From: Belliella filtrata
GTDB taxonomy: Bacteria > Bacteroidota > Bacteroidia > Cytophagales > Cyclobacteriaceae
NCBI RefSeq assembly: GCF_022549775.1
Contig: NZ_JAKZGP010000009.1
Span: 1-64,000, forward strand
Length of the DNA stretch: 64,000 nucleotides
Direction of reading: 5' to 3'
Within the stretch, counting starts at the first letter, position 1. The number at the start of each line of letters is the position of its first letter. The translations under genes were made by a program, and so were the position numbers. The notes under the pieces were generated by a model. The model made no database searches, was not told the origin of the DNA, and was given only the letters and a program-made list of their open reading frames with translations. This document shows, in pieces, positions 55,368 to 64,000 of the stretch.

Positions 55368-58085
55368 TCAAATAGGCAATTTATACTCAACGAGGTCTTT
55401 ACCAGAGATTGCATGAATGATGTATTCATTTTGAGTGGTAGAAAAACTTACAGACAAGGGGTTTTTGGTACTTATAGGCAACGTATTGAGCATTTGACCC
55501 TTTTCATCAAAAAGGTATGCAAATTCTTGCTCCTTATCGGTAAGAATGATCAGCTGCTTGCCTGAACTATAGGAGAAGTATTGAAAACCCACATCTTCAG
55601 ATATCAAGTTATAGGCAAAAACTTCATTGAAATCTTGATCTATGAAAGTCACCTTATTGAATTCATGAATTGCAAAGAGGTATTTATCATTTCTTTGATC
55701 CTTCAGCAAATGAAATTTACTTTCTTTGTCGGGCCTTACCAGTTGGTGTCTATAGGCTATTTCTCCTTTCAAATTAACACTCACTACCTCACCCATACTT
55801 GTAACTGAAATCAGACGACTTGCCGTAGCACTGCCTCGCTCTATCAAAAGATAACCTGTCTCAAACCCTTCTCCCAACTTAATAGGTGAATCCATCTGTG
55901 GCTCTCCTCTTCTACTGAAGAAGTGTACATCACCACCTCTAGTCAAGGCTATCATCTGATCACCAACACCTGCTACTCTGTGATGCGCTGGCGACACTGC
56001 CAGATTAGAATTGATTAGTAGCGGATCCCAGCCTTCAAGTGGTTCACCCTGCTTATTGAGCAGAAACAATTCTGATTGAGAAGTCCCTACAAAGAAGCGA
56101 TAGTCTCGGCTGTTGTCATAGTCTACTACATTCAGGTGAGTCAAAGTCTTACCTTGAATTTCTTTTGGATAGCCATCTACAAAATTCCCTAGCCTGTCTA
56201 TCAAGTATAGGCGATCTGAAGTAGCAAATAGCATCTGCAGCTTTTCATTTTTATAAAAATCAACTTGAAAAACATCTGAAATCACAGGACCATCTAAAAC
56301 TTGAGAAAACACTAATTCCCCTTCACCAGAAATTAGGTGAAGTTGATAATTCTCATCTTGAACGATGAAATCCTTACTGCTATCATTGAAATTTGAAAGT
56401 ACTTTTGGCCCATAAATCAACTCTTCTCTCAAGCTAAACCTCCTGTTCTCTGTCAAAGTAACTCCTTGTACCGCTCTCTGAGGCACCTTGCCATATTTGA
56501 CTTCAACTAGGGAAGACTTACCCGCTTCATTCACCTGCAAACTAATAGACTCAAAAGCCTTCAAAGGTGAAGCATACCGTTCTAGAAAAACTCGCCAACT
56601 GGGTGTACACAGGTTCAAATACATTTCCCAAACTCGTGGAACTTGAATCAACATACCAAAAGATGAGTGCTTCCCAAAGTTTTCTGCAATCTCTTTGTAC
56701 TGCAATGTTTTCCCCCAAGTATTGTCCGAAAAATAATCATCCAAATATAGCTTCATGGCTTTGCTGCTATTCGCAAAAACAATAAAATCTCCTAAACCTG
56801 ATACGTAGGTATCTTCAAACCCCACATACTTACCTTCAAAAAGATGTGCAGGAAATTCTTCCATACCTACCACAAATATCTCTTGCCCCTGATGATAATC
56901 TATAGAACTGCTAGCTCTTTCTTCACCTTGCTGCTCCTTGCTATAAGCTTTCAAAAGCTCCAATTGACTCTTCAGATCTTGAGTTCTAAACAGTAAAACC
57001 TTATCTTGAGAGTTCAGCCCTGGAGATTCTAATCCCATAAAAAGCACATTCCCTGTCAACTTTTCTTTAAAACCTTTACTGATCAAGGACTTTTCCAATT
57101 CCCCACTAAAGGTACTTTTAAACTCAAAATTAGCGTTCTGCAACTTCCCAAGTTGTTGAATATCTTTGAAATTGTACCTAAATAATGTAGCTGTACGGTT
57201 GGAAATGAATGCTGCTGAATTTTTGAAATCGGCTGGCCCCTCTGAAAAATCCATCTTCTTACCGTGCATAAAAAATGATTGCCCTTCAAATTGTATTTTA
57301 CCTTCTGCAAACTTCAGCTCATAATTTGCCGCAAACTGATTTGACACCAATTCATTTACAAGCTCAAAACCTTCCTTCCGACTCATTCCCGAAATCAACT
57401 TTGATAGCCCTAAGCTGTTCATTCTGAGCATTCCAAGACCTTTAGGTTTTTTTGATGTATTTATCAATTCAGCATTGGAAGATTTAAAATTTGGAACCCT
57501 TGAGTTTTTATAATGTCTAATGGCTTCTTCCACCAAAAAGGAGGAGTAACTAGCCACTATTACATTATTTATCTTGGCATAGCTGAGATTTCTGGGAAGA
57601 TTGATGTTTTGAAGTTCATAGATTGGTACTTGGCTGTAATTTCGCTCGGTTACTTTGGATAATTCTGGCATGCTAGTTTCTAGCGCGGCGATAAAAGACC
57701 GGTCTGATTTTTTTGAGAAAGAAAGTGTAAACATAAAGTCAAACTCTTCTTTTCCAATACCATGAAGTGACACTACCAATTGATTACCTTTGAGCGACCT
57801 GTCAAGATTTCCAGATCTTCCCACCAAGCTGTCTAACCCAATCAATTGCTCTTCGGCATTTTTCAAAGCTGGTATCTCATTTAGTTTTTGCCAAAATGAT
57901 TGAGTGACCATTTGATTCCAGGCCAATACTGGCTCATGCGTCTCAAAAACAAAAACTGCATCAGCTGCAATGAGATCTAACGCATCCACCTGACGATTCC
58001 CTAAGGTGCCATTATATAAAAAGTAAGCTGCTAATGCTGTAAGGACTAAGAAAATGCTGATAAGGGAAATCTTTATTTTTTGCAC
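55368..58085 (-). CDS. large membrane-anchored protein with C-terminal propeller repeats
   Basis: 905 residues. One N-terminal transmembrane helix (about 5-25), then an outside domain of about 550 residues (DUF3352-like in layout: paired beta units with LSLHGIGKEEFDFMFTLSFS and GMLRMNSLGL). The last ~340 residues contain repeated blades (LYLIDRLGNFVDGYPKEIQG, LFLLNKQGEPLEGWDPL, VHFFSRRGEPQMDSPIKLG) of a PQQ/FG-GAP-like propeller. Probably periplasmic or surface-exposed. No enzyme motif. Monocistronic and by far the largest gene in the window. Role unknown. Confidence 0.75.
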   Translation of the reverse strand: MQKIKISLISIFLVLTALAAYFLYNGTLGNRQVDALDLIAADAVFVFETHEPVLAWNQMVTQSFWQKLNEIPALKNAEEQLIGLDSLVGRSGNLDRSLKGNQLVVSLHGIGKEEFDFMFTLSFSKKSDRSFIAALETSMPELSKVTERNYSQVPIYELQNINLPRNLSYAKINNVIVASYSSFLVEEAIRHYKNSRVPNFKSSNAELINTSKKPKGLGMLRMNSLGLSKLISGMSRKEGFELVNELVSNQFAANYELKFAEGKIQFEGQSFFMHGKKMDFSEGPADFKNSAAFISNRTATLFRYNFKDIQQLGKLQNANFEFKSTFSGELEKSLISKGFKEKLTGNVLFMGLESPGLNSQDKVLLFRTQDLKSQLELLKAYSKEQQGEERASSSIDYHQGQEIFVVGMEEFPAHLFEGKYVGFEDTYVSGLGDFIVFANSSKAMKLYLDDYFSDNTWGKTLQYKEIAENFGKHSSFGMLIQVPRVWEMYLNLCTPSWRVFLERYASPLKAFESISLQVNEAGKSSLVEVKYGKVPQRAVQGVTLTENRRFSLREELIYGPKVLSNFNDSSKDFIVQDENYQLHLISGEGELVFSQVLDGPVISDVFQVDFYKNEKLQMLFATSDRLYLIDRLGNFVDGYPKEIQGKTLTHLNVVDYDNSRDYRFFVGTSQSELFLLNKQGEPLEGWDPLLINSNLAVSPAHHRVAGVGDQMIALTRGGDVHFFSRRGEPQMDSPIKLGEGFETGYLLIERGSATASRLISVTSMGEVVSVNLKGEIAYRHQLVRPDKESKFHLLKDQRNDKYLFAIHEFNKVTFIDQDFNEVFAYNLISEDVGFQYFSYSSGKQLIILTDKEQEFAYLFDEKGQMLNTLPISTKNPLSVSFSTTQNEYIIHAISGKDLVEYKLPI

Positions 58086-58169
58086 TTTATAGGATGATTG
58101 CTTGGTGTGACATGATCAAAACGAAAACAATGTATGCTAAATTATGAAAATAAATAGGTAGGTCAAAAA

Positions 58170-58215
58170 TAAAAAAACCTAGAGACTAAAATGAAAATCA
58201 TTAAAGTCTCTAGGT
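58170..58215 (-). terminator. mdh terminator
   Basis: Minus strand: ACCTAGAGACT and AGTCTCTAGGT form a perfect 11-bp stem around a 17-nt loop, followed by T7. It sits just after the mdh stop. Confidence 0.85.
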
Positions 58216-58234
58216 ATTGTTTGACTAGGGAATA

Positions 58235-59173
58235 TTACTTGCTTGTAATTTTCTCTAACACACTCATCACTTCTTTCACATGTCCTCTAGATACTTCAAG
58301 TAGTGCTTTTTCATCTTCATTAAGGTCAAGTTCGATAACCTTTTCGATACCATTTTTGCCCAAGATCACTGGTACACCTAGGTAGCAATCGTCAATGCCA
58401 TACTCTCCATCGAGCTTGATACATACTGGGAATACTCTCTTTTGATTTTTCAAGATAGCTTCTACCATCTGTGCCGCCGCAGAACCTGGTGCATACCATG
58501 CAGAAGTACCCATCAACTTCACAAGCTCACCACCACCGAATTTTGTACGTTCGATGATTGCATCTAATTTATCTTTAGCGATAAGTTCAGTCACAGGTAT
58601 ACCTGCTACAGTAGTATATCTTGGTAAAGGCACCATGGTGTCACCATGTCCCCCCATTAAGATAGCTTGGATTTCTTTCGGAGAAATATCAAGTTCTTCA
58701 GCAATAAATGCTCTATATCTAGCCGTATCTAGTATTCCTGCCATTCCCATCACTTTTGTTCTAGGAAGCTTAGATGTGATATGTGCTTGGAAAGTCATTA
58801 CATCTAGTGGGTTAGACACTACTATGATAATCGCATCTGGCGAATATTTCACTACATTTTCAGTCACAGACTTTACGATACCAGCATTGGTTTCGATAAG
58901 GTCATCTCTGGTCATACCCGGCTTTCTTGGTAGACCTGATGTGATTACTACTACATCTGAATTTGCAGTTTTGGAGTAGTCATTCGTGCTCCCTACAGTT
59001 CTGCTATCATATTGATTGATTGGTGCTTTTTGCCAGATATCTAGTGCCTTACCTTCGGCCACTCCTTCTTTGATGTCTACCAATACGATCTCTTCTGCAA
59101 TCTCTCTGTAAGCCAACACATCTGCGCAGGTTGCTCCCACGTTACCAGCTCCAACTACGGTTACTTTTGCCAT
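58235..59173 (-). CDS. mdh: malate dehydrogenase
   Basis: 312 residues. TCA-cycle oxidation of malate to oxaloacetate with NAD. Rossmann start VTVVGAGNVGATCADVLA with a VDIKEG acidic residue favouring NAD, substrate arginines in SGLPRKPGMTRDDLIE, SNPLDVM and the catalytic His in GGHGDTMVPL. It belongs to the lactate-dehydrogenase-like MDH group. Monocistronic. Confidence 0.95.
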   Translation of the reverse strand: MAKVTVVGAGNVGATCADVLAYREIAEEIVLVDIKEGVAEGKALDIWQKAPINQYDSRTVGSTNDYSKTANSDVVVITSGLPRKPGMTRDDLIETNAGIVKSVTENVVKYSPDAIIIVVSNPLDVMTFQAHITSKLPRTKVMGMAGILDTARYRAFIAEELDISPKEIQAILMGGHGDTMVPLPRYTTVAGIPVTELIAKDKLDAIIERTKFGGGELVKLMGTSAWYAPGSAAAQMVEAILKNQKRVFPVCIKLDGEYGIDDCYLGVPVILGKNGIEKVIELDLNEDEKALLEVSRGHVKEVMSVLEKITSK

Positions 59174-59329
59174 GATTTATATGTTTGTATTTAAGTTTTA
59201 ATTTATTTTTTTCAAAAGTCTCGCTAAGTTATTAAACAATGGACACTTAATAAAGCCACAACAAGTATTACTTCAAAATTGGAAAAAATGTTTTGCTAAA
59301 AAGTATAGATTTCACATGCGACTCATCAA

Positions 59330-59860
59330 TCACTCTTCTGAATCAAACATTTGTGCCAAATTGAAGAAACCGAAAGAGCCCTGATAAGATTTAAATAGCT
59401 TTTGATTATTTTGGTTATAAAACTCCGCCAACGAAGTCATAACCTTACCCCTGATTTTTGGATTGGCTTCAAATATCTCCTGAATCGAAAAGTGCGGGAT
59501 CACCATCAGTTCCGCTTCTTCAGACTCTACTATGGCTGTATATATTCTTTTAGAATCTTGCAAAAGTGAGTTTTCACCAAATGCTTCTCCTGCCCTCAAT
59601 TCCAAAATAGTTTCAAAATTCTCCTTAATATCAATGGTCAATTTCACCATGCCCTTCTTTACGATATAAAGCGCTTGACTTGGATCGTTACGAAAAAATA
59701 CAACCTCATTTTTTTTATACTTACGCTGATGTATGGCAGGGAGAAACCTGTGCATTTCATGATGTCTGAGTCTTTCAAAGAATTTTACTTGTGATAAGAA
59801 ATCAAATAACGCTAGTTCTGAGGGCGTAAATGTTTTAGAAAAAGGATTGATCATGTTCAC
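59330..59860 (-). CDS. cyclic-nucleotide-binding domain protein without HTH
   Basis: 176 residues. Crp-like beta roll: YKKNEVVFFRNDPSQALYIV, GMVKLTIDI, GEAFGENSLLQDSKR and IYTAIVESEEAELMVIP, followed by a long helix and FYNQNNQKLFKSYQGSFGFF. No winged helix, so not a DNA-binding Crp. It overlaps tilS by 4 nt (ATGA) and must be co-translated with it. The Arg usually contacting the cAMP phosphate is at the right loop (SKR). Confidence 0.82.
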   Translation of the reverse strand: MNMINPFSKTFTPSELALFDFLSQVKFFERLRHHEMHRFLPAIHQRKYKKNEVVFFRNDPSQALYIVKKGMVKLTIDIKENFETILELRAGEAFGENSLLQDSKRIYTAIVESEEAELMVIPHFSIQEIFEANPKIRGKVMTSLAEFYNQNNQKLFKSYQGSFGFFNLAQMFDSEE

Positions 59861-61173
59861 GCTTTTTTGAAATATACAATTTTTTTACTGAAATCATCAC
59901 ATTTAAACCGATCACTAATTCTCAAACCGATCAGCCATACTATTTCTTCACCTGCACACATCACCTTAACATCCCTTTTTTGAATCATCGGAACCTTCAT
60001 GTCTATCAATATATCAGATACTTTCTTTTCATGCTTCATTCCCAGAGGAATCATTTTGTCTCCATGAGCCCAAGTCCTGATTTCAAGCGGAAAAGCTAAC
60101 TTATCCCTATCAAGCATCGCATTCTGAGATGATTTATCAATCGTAACAGGTGACTGCATGTGAAGTACCTCATATTTTTCTCCGTTGATTTGAAAAAGGA
60201 TATCAGTTTCATCAATGCTGAATGCATCCATAGTTCCTTTCACCTTTCCCAATATAAAAACATCTCGATCCACATTGAGAGAATACTCACTAGAATAGAA
60301 CAGCTTGCCCGTGCTTCCACTCTCGGCAACTTTTAAAATATCAGAAATATCCGCTGTAGAAAACCCATAATCTCTCAACCAATAATACAACATGGAGCTT
60401 CTTCCGGGCAGATTTATTACAGATTGCATCTCTAGGTATTGATAGCTCCCCTCATGTTTTATGGTTTCAGACTTCCATTGTTCAAAAAGGTAAAAGAATG
60501 CTTTACCTGTGTCTTTGACCCGCTGAAAACTCCCACCTAAGAGTTCTAAAGCGTTGGGGAAACCACTTTCAATTAATGGCATCATTTCATTCCTTATGAA
60601 ATTCCGCTTGTAAACGTTCTTCTGATTGCTGCTATCGATTCTCCAAGGAAGCCTATGCGCTACCATGTAGGCTTCAAGTTGAGACTTCTTGAATGGCAAC
60701 AAGGGACGAATCAGATGACCTCTTCTATCCGCCATCCCATACATTCCCTCAATCCCTGACCCTCTCAAAAGGTTTAAAAAAACTGTCTCCACTTGATCTT
60801 CCATATGATGTGCCACAATCACACCTGAGTAATTTCCAGACTGGTAAACATGCTCAAACCAACGGTACCTCAAGTCTCTCGCTATCATTTGAATAGATTT
60901 TCCAGGCGTTTGAAAATCAATATCACTAGCTCTCTGAACATACATTTGTACCCCCCACGTATCCGCTAGCTCACTTACAAACGCCTCATCTCCATTACTT
61001 TCCTCCCCTCTCAATCCGAAGTTATAATGCAGAAGAGAAAACTTCACGCCCGCTTCCTTGAGTAAATACCCAAGACAAGTGCTGTCTACGCCACCACTTA
61101 TCGCTAATAAATAGTGATTTTCTAAATCAAAAAGATTTTTTGACCGTATATGCTGGATAAAATGTTCAACCAT
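59857..61173 (-). CDS. tilS: tRNA(Ile)-lysidine synthase
   Basis: 438 residues. It puts lysidine on C34 of tRNA-Ile2 so that it reads AUA. PP-loop SGGVDS (26-31), then VAHHMEDQVETVFLNLLRGSG and PLLPFKKSQLEAYM, with the TilS C-terminal domain around WAHGDKMIPLGM. Usual length for the family. It is divergent from the OstA-like gene; a TATTTTTG -7-like element lies at 61178-61185 on the minus strand. Confidence 0.94.
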   Translation of the reverse strand: MVEHFIQHIRSKNLFDLENHYLLAISGGVDSTCLGYLLKEAGVKFSLLHYNFGLRGEESNGDEAFVSELADTWGVQMYVQRASDIDFQTPGKSIQMIARDLRYRWFEHVYQSGNYSGVIVAHHMEDQVETVFLNLLRGSGIEGMYGMADRRGHLIRPLLPFKKSQLEAYMVAHRLPWRIDSSNQKNVYKRNFIRNEMMPLIESGFPNALELLGGSFQRVKDTGKAFFYLFEQWKSETIKHEGSYQYLEMQSVINLPGRSSMLYYWLRDYGFSTADISDILKVAESGSTGKLFYSSEYSLNVDRDVFILGKVKGTMDAFSIDETDILFQINGEKYEVLHMQSPVTIDKSSQNAMLDRDKLAFPLEIRTWAHGDKMIPLGMKHEKKVSDILIDMKVPMIQKRDVKVMCAGEEIVWLIGLRISDRFKCDDFSKKIVYFKKA

Positions 61174-61223
61174 AGATCAAAAATATCATTTTTGCTTAAG
61201 TTTGTCGCCGAGTTAAGAATCAA

Positions 61224-62864
61224 ATGATCAAAAAATATATAATTCCCACCTTATTTTGTCTTTTCACAACACTTGTGGCATTCAGTCAGTCTGACAATTC
61301 ATTGGAAATCAAAAAGGCAGATAGGCTCATAGGTAGTGGTGGGTTCCAAAGACTTTTGGGTAATGCTGAAATGAGACACCAAAACTCTCTAATCTATTGT
61401 GATTCAGCTCACTTTTATGAAAAAGAAAACATGGCCAAACTGTATGGCAATGTTAGAATCATCGATCAGAATGATCCCGTTTCTACTGTAAGTAGATATG
61501 CCGAATACGACGGAAACACAAAAATAGCAAAGCTTAGAACCAATGTCGTATTCAAAAACGAGTCAACAACATTATACACTGAATTTCTCGATTATAATAG
61601 AGAAACTGGTATCGCAAACTATTTCAATGATGGCAAAGTAGTAGACTCCACCAATGTTTTGACAAGTAAAAACGGGGTGTATGAAACTGCTATAGAAAAA
61701 ATAACTTTTACTGATGATGTGATTCTCGTGAACCCAGACTATACGCTAAAAACTAATTTCCTCATCTATTTCACAATTCCAAAAACAGCCGAAACAGTTG
61801 GTTTAACAAACATTGTATCGGCAGAAGGCAACAAACTGAATGCCCAAAAAGGAAGCTTCTATGATACTGAAAATAAAATATTCCGGTTCTATGAAGGCGA
61901 TGTAGAAACTGAGACTTCTTGGGTCTATGCTGACAATCTCTACTACGACGAAAACGAACTCTATTACGAAGGAAGAGGAGATGTAGCTGTGTACAACAAA
62001 GAAAGGAAGACAGAGATTTTTGGTGATGAAGGGAAGTATTGGGAAGACAGGAAATATTCTAAAGTATATGGCAAAGCTCTTGTGAAAAAATACTTTGAGC
62101 AAGATACCATGTATATGATCGCTGACACCTTAATTTCTCAAGACAGCGAAGAAGCCGCTGAAAGATTTCTTCAAGCCTTTTACAATGTCAGAATCATCAA
62201 ATCAGACCTTGCCGGCAGAGCTGATTCACTTAGTTACATTTACTCCGACTCTACAATACACCTTTATGATGACCCTGTGATTTGGAATGACAAAACTCAA
62301 ATTTCGGCTGATAGCATAAGGTTCTTAATAGCAAATGAAGAAATTGAAAGGGTATTTTTAAATCGAAAAGCATTTTCCGTTTCCAAAGATACTTTGGGCC
62401 ATTTCAATCAGCTGAAAGGAAGAAATATGGTTGGATACCTTGAAGATTCTCAAATCCAAAGGCTTGATGTAACTGGCAATGGAGAGTCTTTATATTTCGA
62501 TCTACTCAATGACAGCACCCTAAGAGGTATAAATAAAAGCCTCTGCGCCAACATCATCATGTATTTTCAAGAAGGAAATGTCAGAAAAATCAACTATCTG
62601 GTAAAGCCTGAAGGCCAGTTCACTCCAAATCATCTCATCAAAGATGATCAAAAATCTTTGGAGGGCTTACGTTGGAGAGAGGCTGAAAAACCTAACATGG
62701 AAATCATCAAAGCTTGGCGTGATCCGATCAATCGGAGAGAAAATCAAGAGAACCTTTTTGATATACCAGAGATCGATATTCCCCTTCCGACAGATGAGGA
62801 AATTCAGAAATTAATTGAAGAAAGACTGAACTCAGACGAAATAAACAACCCCGACAAGATATAA
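61224..62864 (+). CDS. OstA-like (LptA/LptD N-terminal) protein
   Basis: 546 residues. Signal peptide (MIKKYIIPTLFCLFTTLVAF), then an OstA/LptA beta-jellyroll region in the first ~330 residues: RLLGNAEMRHQNSLIYCDSA, AKLYGNVRIIDQNDPVSTVS and VYGKALVKKYFEQDTMYMIA repeat the A..Y.GNV pattern. It belongs to the OstA-like family of Bacteroidota involved in lipopolysaccharide transport. No C-terminal LptD barrel. A TAAGTTTG -7 element lies at 61197-61204. Confidence 0.82.
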   Translation: MIKKYIIPTLFCLFTTLVAFSQSDNSLEIKKADRLIGSGGFQRLLGNAEMRHQNSLIYCDSAHFYEKENMAKLYGNVRIIDQNDPVSTVSRYAEYDGNTKIAKLRTNVVFKNESTTLYTEFLDYNRETGIANYFNDGKVVDSTNVLTSKNGVYETAIEKITFTDDVILVNPDYTLKTNFLIYFTIPKTAETVGLTNIVSAEGNKLNAQKGSFYDTENKIFRFYEGDVETETSWVYADNLYYDENELYYEGRGDVAVYNKERKTEIFGDEGKYWEDRKYSKVYGKALVKKYFEQDTMYMIADTLISQDSEEAAERFLQAFYNVRIIKSDLAGRADSLSYIYSDSTIHLYDDPVIWNDKTQISADSIRFLIANEEIERVFLNRKAFSVSKDTLGHFNQLKGRNMVGYLEDSQIQRLDVTGNGESLYFDLLNDSTLRGINKSLCANIIMYFQEGNVRKINYLVKPEGQFTPNHLIKDDQKSLEGLRWREAEKPNMEIIKAWRDPINRRENQENLFDIPEIDIPLPTDEEIQKLIEERLNSDEINNPDKI

Positions 62865-63029
62865 AGTCAATAAAAAATACGGTAAACGATTAAGGCATAA
62901 AAAAATTTTAAGGAGAGTTAACAAAATTTAACCCACAAATCTTTTTAACCTGAAACCTATTCGGTAATTTTATACGTATTAGTATGAAGTAAATCAGTTA
63001 ATTAGTTCAGCTTATCGTAAAAACTTTAC

Positions 63030-63740
63030 ATGAAATCTTTCCTCTTGATACTTGCATGCACATTGCTGCTGTTTCCGCTGTATTCGGAAGCACAAGTGCG
63101 CGTGTTGTCCGAAAGGGGAGAATTTATCGGTAAAATTGGCGCGACTCAGAGAAAATCTATCATTATTCAAAATGAGAGTAATGCTAAGAAGGATTATATT
63201 TTAAGATTTCTCAGGGGAAATGTCGGAACATCTCAAAAGGTGAAAATTTGTGTTGGCGATCAGTGCTACGACCCAACAAAGGAATTAAGCAAAATCAAGA
63301 TAAGTCTCAAACCTGGAGAATTGGTGACTGATTTATATTTGGAATTCGATCTTGGGATAATAGAAACTAAAGGAAACTTTGAGCTTCATTTTGCAAACAC
63401 AGAAAATAATAAAGACATATTTATAGTCGAATCAGTGTATAACGTTTCCAATCCAGAAAATAATTTGGATAAAACAAATCATAAAGACATTGCCATCGGT
63501 GATGTATACCCAAACCCAAGCAATAGAGTCGCACACTTAGATTACGAATACAAAAACAAAAATGCCTTGGCTAAAATCAGCATAAACAGCTTTATCGGAA
63601 ACCCGGTGGCAGAATACAAACTTGATCCATCTCAGAGTACCTTAGTGATGAACATAGAAGGTCTCAGACCTGGAGTTTATTTTTATACTTTATTTGTAGA
63701 AAACAAAAATATAGTCACCAAAAAGCTCGTTGTGGAATAA
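63030..63740 (+). CDS. T9SS type A sorting domain protein
   Basis: 236 residues. Signal peptide (MKSFLLILACTLLLFPLYSE), an Ig-like or beta-sandwich domain (about 25-145, with two Cys in KICVGDQCYDP that may pair), then the C-terminal Por secretion tail: IGDVYPNPSNRVAHLDY, LAKISINSFIG, NIEGLRPGVYFYTLFV and TKKLVVE. It would be exported by the type IX system and attached to the surface or released. Monocistronic between OstA-like and bamD. Confidence 0.86.
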   Translation: MKSFLLILACTLLLFPLYSEAQVRVLSERGEFIGKIGATQRKSIIIQNESNAKKDYILRFLRGNVGTSQKVKICVGDQCYDPTKELSKIKISLKPGELVTDLYLEFDLGIIETKGNFELHFANTENNKDIFIVESVYNVSNPENNLDKTNHKDIAIGDVYPNPSNRVAHLDYEYKNKNALAKISINSFIGNPVAEYKLDPSQSTLVMNIEGLRPGVYFYTLFVENKNIVTKKLVVE

Positions 63741-63763
63741 TAGGCTGTAGGCCAAACCGAAAG

Positions 63764-63795
63764 TTTGATCAAGACCAATAATTCCCTTATATTTG
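63764..63795 (+). promoter_or_regulatory. bamD promoter
   Basis: TTTG (63764-63767), 20-nt spacer, TATATTTG (63788-63795). Full match to the Bacteroidota consensus. The start would be near 63802, so the leader to the ATG at 63808 is only a few bases. Confidence 0.75.
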
Positions 63796-63807
63796 CACCC
63801 TGAAATT

Positions 63808-64000
63808 ATGAAGAAATCCATTATTTATATCTTTACCTTCTCACTAATCTTAGCTTTTAGTGCCTGTGGCAAATTCTATAAGCTAGAGAAAAGTACAAAT
63901 TGGGAAGAATTATACGAAGCTGCAAATAAGTATTACGAAAAGGGAGAGTACAACAAAGCCATTATTCTATACGATAGAGTCTTACCTGTAATCAGGGGAA
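63808..64000 (+). CDS. bamD: outer membrane assembly lipoprotein BamD (partial, 5' end)
   Basis: The first 64 codons are present; the gene runs off the right edge. The signal sequence ends in a lipobox (MKKSIIYIFTFSLILAFSAC), followed by FYKLEKSTNWEELYEAANKY and the first TPR, YYEKGEYNKAIILYDRVLPV. Bacteroidota BamD (YfiO) starts the same way. It scaffolds the BAM complex inserting outer membrane proteins. The short sequence limits certainty. Confidence 0.75.
   Translation, partial: MKKSIIYIFTFSLILAFSACGKFYKLEKSTNWEELYEAANKYYEKGEYNKAIILYDRVLPVIRG

Overview
The window is a chromosomal segment from a member of the Bacteroidota, most likely order Cytophagales near Cyclobacteriaceae/Algoriphagus. 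That placement is inferred from the 16S 5' end, the AT-rich composition, Bacteroidota promoters of the form TTTG-N19/20-TAnnTTTG, a type IX secretion C-terminal sorting domain, 6-bladed propeller lipoproteins and a PafA-type phosphatase. Genus and species cannot be fixed from the sequence alone. Most of the window is housekeeping DNA. I see no CRISPR array, phage, insertion sequence or recognisable new defence system.

Layout. (1) 1-1031: the 5' end of a leftward 16S rRNA gene with its leader and promoter, a decayed tRNA relic, and a leftward tRNA-Arg(ACG) with a near-ideal promoter. (2) 1.2-10 kb: a porin-like barrel, a PAP2-like protein next to sigma-54 (rpoN), asnS, two MFS-type transporters and the NAD(P)H-hydrate repair enzyme. 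(3) 10-15 kb: a leftward ExbB / small membrane protein / ExbD / ExbD operon, then rightward typA/bipA. (4) 15-18.6 kb: a decayed stretch with a protein relic, paired palindromes, a pirin gene, a Crp/Fnr regulator and a badly broken amidohydrolase. (5) 18.7-32.5 kb: ahcY, birA, rsfS, ftsH, floA-nfeD, a two-gene secreted-protein operon, the cluster ftsB-OMP-cysE-cysM, a cystathionine gamma-synthase-type enzyme and a PafA-like phosphatase. (6) 32.6-40.4 kb: a BlaI/M56-peptidase pair with a visible operator, a PepP-type peptidase, a carboxypeptidase-regulatory-domain protein divergent from an ArsR regulator, a YjjG-type nucleotidase and pruA. (7) 40.6-43.7 kb: two divergent propeller lipoprotein genes, both frameshifted at homopolymers, and a small lipoprotein. 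(8) 43.8-53.9 kb: a long leftward run, pgk-tsaC-TPR-thioesterase-Nudix-unknown-recQ-enoyl-CoA hydratase (listed right to left in transcription order), a broken membrane gene, a barrel, a GNAT enzyme and phoH. (9) 53.9-64 kb: SAM hydroxide adenosyltransferase plus a monooxygenase-fold protein, tRNA-Leu(CAA), a 905-residue propeller protein, mdh, a cNMP-binding protein coupled to tilS, an OstA-like protein, a T9SS cargo protein and the start of bamD.

Shared themes. Sulfur and methyl-cycle genes recur (cysE, cysM, a metB-like gene, ahcY, SAM hydroxide adenosyltransferase). Envelope functions recur too (ExbB/ExbD, OstA, BamD, barrels, FloA/NfeD, T9SS cargo). The most distinctive feature is a scatter of disrupted genes (about 15.3, 17.3-18.6, 40.6-43.3 and 51.2-51.7 kb), several at A/T homopolymers, beside otherwise intact core genes. 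The best regulatory signal is the BlaI-type operator lying over the -7 element at 32.59 kb.
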